Assembly (NCBI RefSeq): GCF_042654245.1 | Contig: NZ_JBHSGI010000005.1 | Location: 186,001-250,000, forward strand | Length of the DNA: 64,000 nt | Direction of reading: 5' to 3' | Source of the DNA: Seohaeicola_A nanhaiensis | Lineage (GTDB): Bacteria; Pseudomonadota; Alphaproteobacteria; Rhodobacterales; Rhodobacteraceae | Shown here: piece by piece, positions 26,545 through 33,500 of the stretch | Position numbering within the stretch: position 1 is the first letter of the stretch | How the letters are laid out: each line of letters begins with the position of its first letter | Position numbers and translations under genes: made by a program | Notes under the pieces: generated by a model | Databases searched by the model: none | What the model was told of the DNA's origin: nothing | The model's input: the letters and a program-made list of their open reading frames with translations, nothing else

Positions 26545-26846
26545 TGTCCCGCCCCTACACGCCGAAAGTCGTCACCGCCAATGACCTGCTGCTGGGCGAC
26601 GTGATCTACCAGACCGCCAGCGGCGACTGGACCCGCGATCTGGCCGAGGCCGAGGTGATCCGCGACGAACCCACCGCCGACTCCCGCCTGCGCGCGGCAA
26701 TCCAGCAGCCCGGCATCGCCGTCGGTGCCTATCTCGCCGAGGTGAAGCTCAGCGCCAATGGCCCCGCGCCGGCCCATTTCCGCGAGGCCTTCCGCGCCAC
26801 CGGCCCCTCCAACTACTTCCACGGCAAGCAGGCCGCTCAGGCCTGA
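26544..26846 (+). CDS. DUF2849 protein
   Basis: 100 residues beginning MSRPYTPKVVTANDLLLGDV, then YQTASGDWTRDLAEAEVIRD and a C-terminal FHGKQAAQA. DUF2849 proteins are small and occur just before the sulfite reductase gene in alphaproteobacteria, so a role in sulfite reduction, perhaps as accessory to CysI, is inferred from context. Its ATG overlaps the cysG stop by one base, and its own stop lies 10 bases before the next ATG. Confidence 0.85.
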   Translation: MSRPYTPKVVTANDLLLGDVIYQTASGDWTRDLAEAEVIRDEPTADSRLRAAIQQPGIAVGAYLAEVKLSANGPAPAHFREAFRATGPSNYFHGKQAAQA

Positions 26847-26856
26847 GGATACCCAG

Positions 26857-28524
26857 ATGTACAGCTACTCCGACTTCGACAAAGCTTTCCTCGCCGAACG
26901 CAACGCCCAGTTCCGCGCCCAGGTCGACCGCCGCATCAGCGGCGCGCTGACCGAGGACGAGTTCAAGCCATTGCGCCTGATGAACGGCGTCTACCTCCAG
27001 CTGCATGCCTACATGCTGCGCGTCGCGATCCCCTATGGCACGCTGAACGGCGCGCAGATGCGCCAGCTCGCCCTGCTGGCCGAAAAGTGGGACAAGGGCT
27101 ACGGCCATTTCACCACCCGCCAGAACATCCAGTATAACTGGCCGCGCCTGCGCGACATCCCCGACATGCTCGACGCCCTGGCCGAGGTCGGGCTGCACGC
27201 GATCCAGACCAGCGGCAACACCATCCGCAACACCACCGCCGACCATTTCGCTGGGGCCACGGCGGACGAAATCGCCGACCCCCGCCCCGTGGCCGAGCTG
27301 ATCCGCCAGTGGTCCACCGACCACCCCGAATTCCAGTTCCTGGGCCGCAAGTTCAAGATCGCCATCACCGGCGCTGAGACCGACCGCGCCGTGACCCGCG
27401 CCCATGACATCGGCCTGCGCATGCTCCGCCGCGATGGCGAGCCGGGGTTCGAGGTCATCGTCGGCGGCGGCCTCGGCCGCACCCCGATGATCGGCCAGGT
27501 CATCCGCGACTTCCTCCCCAGGGCCGACCTGCTGCCCTATCTCGAAGCCGTGCTGGCGGTCTACAACCTGCTTGGCCGGCGCGACAACAAATACAAGGCG
27601 CGCATCAAGATCACGGTGCACGAAAACGGCATCGAGAAGATCCGCGACCTGGTGGAAGAGGCCTTCCTCGAGCGCCGCGCCGCCTTCACCGGGGTCGACC
27701 AGGAGCTGCTCGCCAGTTTCGAGGCCGCCTTCGCCAACCCGGCCTTCAAGACCGCCCCGACCGATGCCTATGACGCCTTCCACAAGGCCGATCCGGTGTT
27801 CCGCGCCTGGGCCGACACCAACCTCGCGCCCCACAAGGCGCCGGGCTATGCCATCGTCACGATCAGCCTCAAGGCCCACGGCGCCACCCCGGGCGACGCC
27901 ACCGCCGAGCAGATGCGCGTGATGGCCGATCTGGCCGAGCGTTTCGGCCATGACGAACTGCGCATCAGCCACGAACAGAACGTCATCCTGCCCCATGTCC
28001 ACAAGTCCGACCTGCCGGCGGTCCACGCCATCCTGTCCAAAAACGGACTGGCCACCGCCAATGTCGGTCTGATTTCGGACATCATCGCCTGCCCCGGCAT
28101 GGATTACTGCGCGCTGGCCACCGCCCGCTCGATCCCGATCGCGCAGGAGATCGCCACCCGTTTCGACGAGCTCAAGCTCGAACACGACGTCGGACCGCTC
28201 AAGATCAAGATCTCGGGCTGCATCAACGCCTGCGGCCATCACCACGTCGGCCATATCGGCATCCTCGGGCTCGACCGGGCGGGCGTCGAGAACTACCAGA
28301 TCACGCTCGGCGGCGACGCGACCGAGACCGCGGCCATCGGCGAACGCGCCGGCCCCGGTTTCTCCGCGGACGAGATCGTGCCCGCCATCGAACGGCTCGT
28401 GCTGGCCTACCTCGACCTGCGCCAGTCGCGCGGGGAAACCTTCCTCGCCGCCTACCGCCGGCTTGGCGCCGCGCCCTTCAAGGCCGCGCTCTATCCCGAA
28501 GAGGCCCAGGCCGATGCCGCTTGA
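26857..28524 (+). CDS. cysI: Nitrite/sulfite reductase hemoprotein
   Basis: 555 residues. Siroheme/4Fe-4S enzyme that reduces sulfite to sulfide with six electrons. Cluster and siroheme cysteines: Cys412 and Cys418 in CPGMDYC, Cys455 and Cys459 in CINACGHHH. N-terminal ferredoxin-like parachain contains RQNIQYNWPRLRDIPDML. No separate flavoprotein CysJ is present, so electrons probably come from ferredoxin via the Fpr encoded 1.2 kb downstream. The start at 26857 (MYSYSDFDKAFLAERN) follows family practice. The end overlaps cysH. Confidence 0.94.
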   Translation: MYSYSDFDKAFLAERNAQFRAQVDRRISGALTEDEFKPLRLMNGVYLQLHAYMLRVAIPYGTLNGAQMRQLALLAEKWDKGYGHFTTRQNIQYNWPRLRDIPDMLDALAEVGLHAIQTSGNTIRNTTADHFAGATADEIADPRPVAELIRQWSTDHPEFQFLGRKFKIAITGAETDRAVTRAHDIGLRMLRRDGEPGFEVIVGGGLGRTPMIGQVIRDFLPRADLLPYLEAVLAVYNLLGRRDNKYKARIKITVHENGIEKIRDLVEEAFLERRAAFTGVDQELLASFEAAFANPAFKTAPTDAYDAFHKADPVFRAWADTNLAPHKAPGYAIVTISLKAHGATPGDATAEQMRVMADLAERFGHDELRISHEQNVILPHVHKSDLPAVHAILSKNGLATANVGLISDIIACPGMDYCALATARSIPIAQEIATRFDELKLEHDVGPLKIKISGCINACGHHHVGHIGILGLDRAGVENYQITLGGDATETAAIGERAGPGFSADEIVPAIERLVLAYLDLRQSRGETFLAAYRRLGAAPFKAALYPEEAQADAA

Positions 28525-29278
28525 TGCCCACCTCGCCCCGCTCGACCGCCCCGGCCAGGGGGCGGTCGACCCGGCTCTCGCCGAACGTGTCGCCGCGCTG
28601 AACGCCCGCTTCCGCCACCATTCGGCGACGCAGGTGATGCACGGCGCGTTGCACGACGCGGGCCGCATCGCGCTCGTCTCCAGCTTCGGCGCCGAATCCG
28701 TCGTGCTGCTGCATATGGCCGCGGTGATCGACCAGGCCGTTCCCGTGCTCTTCATCGACACCGAAATGCTTTTCGCCGAAACCCTGCTCTACCAGCACGA
28801 GGTCAGCGAGCGCCTGGGCCTGAAGAACCTCCAGATCGTCCGCGCCGCCGACCTCGCGCAGGATCCCGACGGCACGCTGCACCAGCGCGACCCCGACGCC
28901 TGCTGCGCCCTGCGCAAGACCGAACCGCTGAACGCCGCGCTCGCCGCCTTCGACGGCTGGATTACCGGGCGCAAGCGCTTCCAGACCGGCGCCCGCGCCG
29001 CGCTCGACTTTTTCGAAGCCGAGCCGGGCACAGGCCGCATCAAGGTCAACCCGCTGGCCCATTGGGCGCCCGAGGACGTGCGCGCCTACATGGAGGAAAA
29101 CCGCCTGCCGCGTCACCCGCTGGTCGCGCGCGGCTACCCCTCGATCGGCTGCGCCCCCTGCACCTCGGCGGTCAAACCGGGTGAGGATCCCCGCGCAGGC
29201 CGTTGGCGCAACACGGCAAAGGACGAATGCGGCATCCACTTCGTGAATGGCCGCGTGGTAAGAGGACCGCAACCATGA
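28514..29278 (+). CDS. cysH: APS/PAPS reductase
   Basis: 254 residues. Reduces adenylyl sulfate (or phosphoadenylyl sulfate) to sulfite. Iron-sulfur ligands are Cys130-Cys131 (DACCALRK) and Cys213, Cys216 (GCAPCTSA): the CC...CxxC pattern marks the 4Fe-4S, APS-using type. The catalytic Cys239 is in ECGIHF. P-loop-like SSFGAES and FIDTEMLF are present. It overlaps cysI by 11 bases and the following DUF934 gene by ATGA, so the three are translationally linked. APS specificity is inferred from the cysteine pattern. Confidence 0.93.
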   Translation: MPLDAHLAPLDRPGQGAVDPALAERVAALNARFRHHSATQVMHGALHDAGRIALVSSFGAESVVLLHMAAVIDQAVPVLFIDTEMLFAETLLYQHEVSERLGLKNLQIVRAADLAQDPDGTLHQRDPDACCALRKTEPLNAALAAFDGWITGRKRFQTGARAALDFFEAEPGTGRIKVNPLAHWAPEDVRAYMEENRLPRHPLVARGYPSIGCAPCTSAVKPGEDPRAGRWRNTAKDECGIHFVNGRVVRGPQP

Positions 29279-29643
29279 GCATCATCGTCACCGACCGTGG
29301 CTTCACCTCCGACGACTGGACCGGTCCGGTCCTCGACCTGCCCGTCGACACCGACCCAGCCACGCTGGCCGGGCATCTCGGCGCCCCGCTGATCCGCATC
29401 CCCTTCGCCAGCTTCGCCGACGGGCGCGGCTTTACCCTTGCCCGCCGCCTCCGCCTCGCCGGATACAAGGGCCGCCTCCGGGCGCAGGGCCACGTCATCG
29501 CCGACCAGTATGCCATGGCCCGCCGCGCCGGTTTCGACGAGGTCGAGATCGACGAAACCCTCGCCGCCCGCCAGCCGCAGGACCAGTGGCTCGCCCGCGC
29601 CGACTGGCGCGCGCACAGCTATCAGAACCGCCTGCGCGGATAA
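29275..29643 (+). CDS. DUF934 protein
   Basis: 122 residues beginning MSIIVTDRGFTSDDWTGPVL, with the family core IPFASFADGRGFTLARRLRL and HVIADQYAMARRAGFDEVEI. DUF934 proteins are found beside cysI/cysH in many proteobacteria and are considered accessory to sulfite reduction; the activity is not known. Starts in the ATGA overlap with cysH. It closes the cys operon, after which a new promoter region lies before fpr. Confidence 0.88.
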   Translation: MSIIVTDRGFTSDDWTGPVLDLPVDTDPATLAGHLGAPLIRIPFASFADGRGFTLARRLRLAGYKGRLRAQGHVIADQYAMARRAGFDEVEIDETLAARQPQDQWLARADWRAHSYQNRLRG

Positions 29644-29653
29644 TTTCCTTTCC

Positions 29654-29667
29654 CTGACTTCGATCAA
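29654..29667 (+). promoter_or_regulatory. Possible FnrL/Fnr-type site
   Basis: CTGAC, four bases, ATCAA matches TTGAY-N4-RTCAA with one mismatch. It lies about 40 bases before fpr. A single site with one mismatch is suggestive only. Confidence 0.35.
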
Positions 29668-29705
29668 GGACTAGTTGAGAGGCGCCCGCCGATAAGGCCG
29701 GGCGA

Positions 29706-30542
29706 ATGCATATGACCGAAATGACCCCAGTGAACCGCGCCGTGACCCAATCCAGCCCCGTCAAGCCCGCCCACCTTCCCGACGCCCAGACCGTCACCGA
29801 GGTCCACCACTGGACGGACCGTCTGTTCTCGTTCCGCGTGACGCGGCCGCAATCGCTGCGCTTCCGCTCGGGCGAATTCGTGATGATCGGCCTCTTGGGC
29901 GACAACGGCAAACCGCTGCTGCGCGCCTATTCCATCGCCTCGCCCGCCTGGGACGACGAACTCGAGTTCTACTCGATCAAGGTACAGGACGGCCCGCTCA
30001 CCTCGCGCCTCCAGCACATCCAGGTGGGCGACGAGATCATCCTGCGCCCGAAACCAGTCGGCACGCTGGTGCATGATGCCCTCCTGCCCGGCAAGCGCAT
30101 CTGGTTCTTCGCCACCGGCACCGGCTTCGCGCCCTTCGCCTCGCTGCTGCGCGAACCCGAAACTTACGAGAAATACGACCAGGTCATCGTCACCCACACC
30201 TGCCGCGACGTGGCCGAACTGGAATACGGCCGCCGTCTGGTCGCCAGCCTCAAGGACGACCCGCTGATCGGCGAGATGGTCGGCGACAAGGTGCTCTACT
30301 ACCCGACGACGACGCGCGAACAAAGCCCGCGCATGGGCCGCATCACCACGCTGCTGACCGATGGCACCGTCTTCCGCGACCTGAACATCGACCCGATCAC
30401 GCCCGAGACCGACCGCGGCATGGTCTGCGGCAGCCTCGCCTTCAACAAGGACATGAAGGATGTGCTCGAATCCTTCGGCCTGCGCGAAGGCGCCAATTCC
30501 GACCCCAAGGAATACGTGGTCGAAAAGGCCTTTGTCGGCTGA
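29706..30542 (+). CDS. fpr: Ferredoxin-NADP+ reductase
   Basis: 278 residues. FAD-binding barrel with LLRAYSIASPAWDDELEFYS and GPLTSRLQH, and a nucleotide-binding half with FFATGTGFAPFASLLREPE and VTHTCRDVAELEYG. The C-terminus EYVVEKAFVG is the class-I bacterial (subclass I) ending found in Rhodobacter. It probably passes electrons between NADPH and ferredoxin for sulfite reduction encoded just upstream, and for oxidative stress. A weak Fnr-type box lies in its promoter. ATG at 29706 is used; ATG at 29712 is an alternative. Confidence 0.93.
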   Translation: MHMTEMTPVNRAVTQSSPVKPAHLPDAQTVTEVHHWTDRLFSFRVTRPQSLRFRSGEFVMIGLLGDNGKPLLRAYSIASPAWDDELEFYSIKVQDGPLTSRLQHIQVGDEIILRPKPVGTLVHDALLPGKRIWFFATGTGFAPFASLLREPETYEKYDQVIVTHTCRDVAELEYGRRLVASLKDDPLIGEMVGDKVLYYPTTTREQSPRMGRITTLLTDGTVFRDLNIDPITPETDRGMVCGSLAFNKDMKDVLESFGLREGANSDPKEYVVEKAFVG

Positions 30543-30634
30543 TCGCCAGCCGCAGCTTTCCTGTTGGCGCGGCCCGCAACTGCGCCTAGGGTCGGGCGGC
30601 GGTGCCCAGGGCATTGCCCCTTGCCCGAGTTCCA

Positions 30635-31801
30635 ATGCCCCCTGACACCGCGTCCCGACTCGTCATCCCGCTGCTCTCCGCGGCCAATTTCGTCATCGGC
30701 ATGGGCGCCTTCATGGTGATCGGCGCGCTGGCGCCCGTGGCCGAGGATCTGGGCATCGACCCCGCCACCGCCGGCCGGCTGATGATCTTCTACGCCATCG
30801 GCTACGCGCTGCTCTCGCCGCTGCTGGTCGCCCTCACCGGCCGCATCGGGCGCCGCCGCGTGCTCGCCCTCGGCATGGCGATCTTCGCGCTCGCCAACCT
30901 GATCGCCGCGCTGGCTCCCGGCCCCGACACGCTCTTCGCCAGCCGCGTCCTGGCCGCCGCCGGGGCCGGGCTGCTCACCCCGGTGGCCGCCGGCGTCGCC
31001 GCCACGCTCAGCGCGCCCGAACGCCGGGCCTCCGCGCTCTCGGCGGTCTTCTTCGGCCTCACCCTCTCGCAGGTCGCCGGAGTTCCGGCCGGCGGCTTCA
31101 TCGCCTATACCTTCGGCTGGCGCGCCGCCTTCGCGCTGGTCGCGCTGCTCTCGCTGCCCTTCGTCGCCCTGATCTGGTTCCGGGTGCCTGCCGGCCTGCG
31201 CGTGCCGCCGGTTTCGCTCGGCGATCTCGGGCGCACCCTGGTCAGCCCGCGCCTCCTCATCGCCCTGCTCTTCACCTGCGTCTTCACCGGCGCGACCTAT
31301 GTCGTCTTCACCTATATCTCCCCCCTGCTCGGCACCCGCATGGGCTTCGGCCGCGACGGCATCACCGCCTACCTGCTCGCCTGTGGCTTCGGCGCCGTCG
31401 CCGGCAACCTGCTCGGCGGCTGGCTCTGCGACCGCATCGGCCCCGCCCGCACCCTCGGCTTGCTGACCCTCGTGCAAGCGACCCTGCTGCCCTGGTTCTC
31501 CTACCTGCCGCTGCCCGCCGCCCTGCTGTTCTTTCTGGGCTTCGCCTGGTCCGCCTTCGGCTGGTCCTTCAACGCCCCGCAGCAGATGCGCCTGATCACC
31601 CTCGACCCGGGCCGCGCCTCGGTCCTGCTCGCGCTCAACGCCGCCGGCATCTACATCGGCTCTGCCCTTGGCAGCTGGGCCGGCGGCGCCATCCTCGCCG
31701 CCCGCGGCCTCGACGCGCTCGGCCTGGCCGCCTGCCTCGGCGCGATTGCCGCGCTGGGCGTCCTGATCCTTGGAGAATGGGCTTCCAGACGTCCCGCCTG
31801 A
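30635..31801 (+). CDS. MFS transporter (AraJ/NepI-like, DHA1)
   Basis: 388 residues with 12 hydrophobic helices. DHA1 features: LAPVAEDLGIDPATAGRLM at helix 1-2, the A-loop motif GRIGRRRVLALGM, and FGLTLSQVAGVPAGGFIA in helix 5. It would be a proton-coupled exporter of small molecules in the inner membrane; substrate unknown. The ATG at 30635 is preferred over 30602, which would add an unlikely hydrophilic lead. Its end overlaps the region upstream of infC. Confidence 0.85.
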   Translation: MPPDTASRLVIPLLSAANFVIGMGAFMVIGALAPVAEDLGIDPATAGRLMIFYAIGYALLSPLLVALTGRIGRRRVLALGMAIFALANLIAALAPGPDTLFASRVLAAAGAGLLTPVAAGVAATLSAPERRASALSAVFFGLTLSQVAGVPAGGFIAYTFGWRAAFALVALLSLPFVALIWFRVPAGLRVPPVSLGDLGRTLVSPRLLIALLFTCVFTGATYVVFTYISPLLGTRMGFGRDGITAYLLACGFGAVAGNLLGGWLCDRIGPARTLGLLTLVQATLLPWFSYLPLPAALLFFLGFAWSAFGWSFNAPQQMRLITLDPGRASVLLALNAAGIYIGSALGSWAGGAILAARGLDALGLAACLGAIAALGVLILGEWASRRPA

Positions 31802-31889
31802 CCGCCTCTCGCGGCGAATGCGACTTGAACCGAACCCGCGCGATAGTTACCTTGCGCCCCTAGACAGAGAACAGCAAAGGATTGATTCC

Positions 31890-32438
31890 ATAGCCCGCAG
31901 ACCCCACAATGCGCCGCCGACCCGCGACACCGGCCCGCGCATCAACGACAAGATCCGTGCCCCCGAAATCCGCCTGATCGGCGCCGATGGCGAGAATGTG
32001 GGCGTCGTCTCACCCGCCCGGGCGATGGAAATGGCCGCCGAGGCAGGCCTCGACCTTGTCGAGATCTCGCCGAACGCCGCGCCGCCCGTGTGCAAGATCA
32101 TGGATTTCGGCAAATACAAATACGAGACGCAGAAGCGCGAGGCCGAAGCGCGCAAGAAACAGAAGATCATCGAGATCAAGGAAATCAAGTTCCGCCCGAA
32201 CACCGACACGCATGACTACGAGGTCAAGATGCGCTCGGTCTTCAAGTTTCTCGAAGGCGGCGACAAGGTGAAGGTCACCCTGCGCTTCCGTGGCCGCGAG
32301 ATGGCGCACCAGAACCTGGGCCGGGAACTGCTGGAACGGGTGGCCGAGGACACCAAGGAGGTGGGCAAGGTCGAGAACTTCCCGCGCCTCGAAGGCCGCC
32401 AGATGGTGATGCTGATCGGCCCCTTGCCGAACAAGTAA
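31890..32438 (+). CDS. infC: Translation initiation factor IF-3, non-AUG start
   Basis: 182 residues if it starts at ATA (31890), the frame being IARRPHNAPPTRDTG, matching family starts (MARRPHNAPP) in Rhodobacterales. No in-frame ATG fits; AAAGGA at 31876-31881 lies 8 bases before the ATA. ATT at 31881 is the alternative but is too close to the Shine-Dalgarno. E. coli infC also starts at a rare codon (AUU), which lets IF-3 repress its own translation. Both IF-3 domains are intact (VCKIMDFGKYKYE, and VKVTLRFRGREMAHQ). Confidence 0.9.
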   Translation: MARRPHNAPPTRDTGPRINDKIRAPEIRLIGADGENVGVVSPARAMEMAAEAGLDLVEISPNAAPPVCKIMDFGKYKYETQKREAEARKKQKIIEIKEIKFRPNTDTHDYEVKMRSVFKFLEGGDKVKVTLRFRGREMAHQNLGRELLERVAEDTKEVGKVENFPRLEGRQMVMLIGPLPNK

Positions 32439-32497
32439 TTTTTCCGGCGGTGGGCGGGCCCCGCCCCGCCATTTCCGCAAAGATCCGGATACGAGAC

Positions 32498-32526
32498 ATG
32501 GGCGCCCCGCGGCGCCCATTGCTTTT
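32498..32526 (+). terminator. infC terminator
   Basis: ATGGGCGCC (32498-32506) / GGCGCCCAT (32511-32519), 4-nt loop, followed by TGCTTTT. Confidence 0.75.
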
Positions 32527-32561
32527 CGCGCGACGGGCCTCGCCCCGCGGTCCGCCCGATG

Positions 32562-32588
32562 AAAAAGGGCGCCCCGCAAGGAGCGCCC
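32562..32588 (-). terminator. Terminator after coxM
   Basis: GGGCGC (32583-32588 read on minus) / GCGCCC (32567-32572), 10-nt loop, followed on the minus strand by five T (A run 32562-32566). About 24 nt past the coxM stop. Confidence 0.6.
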
Positions 32589-32611
32589 CTCCAAATCCCG
32601 TCAAGAATTGC

Positions 32612-33397
32612 TCAGGCCGCCGCGGCGATCGCCCGCTTGGTCATCACCCCCACCAGATGCGCGCGATATTCCTTGGTCCCGTGCAGGTCGCCGATCATCC
32701 CGTCCGCCGGCACCTTCAGGTCCATCAGCGCATCGGTGCGGAATTCCTTGTTCAGCGCCTCCTCGGCATCCGCCCAGCGGAACACGCCCTCTTCCGAGGC
32801 GCCGGTGACCGCGACCCGCACGCCGTCGTCGTATTGCGCGACGAAGACCGCGACCAGAGGAAAGCGGGATGCCGGCTGGATGAACTTCTCGTAGCGCGCC
32901 CTGCGCGCGATCGGGAACTTTACCGCCGTGATGATCTCGCCCGGCTCCAGCGCCGTGGTGAACATCCCCTGAAAGAAATCGTCCGCCGCGATCTCGCGCG
33001 CATTGGTCACGATGGTCGCACCTGACCCCAGCGCCGCCGCCGGATAGCAGGCCGAGGGATCGTTGTTGGCGATGCTGCCGCCAATCGTCCCGCGGTTGCG
33101 CACCGCCGGATCGCCGATCCGCGCCGCCAGGTCGGCCAGCGCCTTGTAGGCCCCGGCGCCCGAGGCGACAGCGGCATGGGTGGTGCCGCCACCGATCACC
33201 AGGCTGTCGCCCTCCTGCCGGATCCCCTTGATCTCGGCGATGCCCGACAGGCTCACCAGCGTCGAGGGGCTCGCCAGTCGCGCCCGCAGCGTCGGGATCA
33301 GCGTCTGCCCGCCGCCCAGCGCCTGCGCGTCCTCGTCGCCAAGCGCCTTGACCGCCTCCGCCACGCTCGACGGCCTCACAAAATCGAAGTTGTACAT
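32612..33397 (-). CDS. coxM: FAD-binding subunit of a molybdenum hydroxylase (CoxM)
   Basis: 261 residues. FAD-binding motifs ALGGGQTLIPTLRARLA (about 26-42) and TIGGSIANNDPSACYP (about 103-118). Middle subunit of an S-M-L enzyme of the xanthine dehydrogenase/CO dehydrogenase family; passes electrons from the 2Fe-2S subunit to the acceptor. Start at 33397 (MYNFDFVRPSSVAEAV) matches the family. Last gene of coxS-coxL-coxM; a dispersed repeat lies between it and coxL. Confidence 0.92.
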   Translation of the reverse strand: MYNFDFVRPSSVAEAVKALGDEDAQALGGGQTLIPTLRARLASPSTLVSLSGIAEIKGIRQEGDSLVIGGGTTHAAVASGAGAYKALADLAARIGDPAVRNRGTIGGSIANNDPSACYPAAALGSGATIVTNAREIAADDFFQGMFTTALEPGEIITAVKFPIARRARYEKFIQPASRFPLVAVFVAQYDDGVRVAVTGASEEGVFRWADAEEALNKEFRTDALMDLKVPADGMIGDLHGTKEYRAHLVGVMTKRAIAAAA

Positions 33398-33442
33398 CTC
33401 ATCATCCTTCCGAAGATCGTCGGGGGACCCGCCCCCTGCCTC

Positions 33443-33492
33443 TTCTCTGGTTTCCAAATACCTCGGGGGGTCCGGGGGGTGGAACCCCCCGG
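33443..33492 (+). repeat. CCAAATA dispersed element, copy B
   Basis: TTCTCTGGTTTCCAAATACC at 33443-33462, followed by CCGGGGGGT (33472-33480) pairing with ACCCCCCGG (33484-33492). It lies between coxL and coxM, so it sits inside an operon. Confidence 0.75.
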
Positions 33493-33500
33493 CCGCCGCC

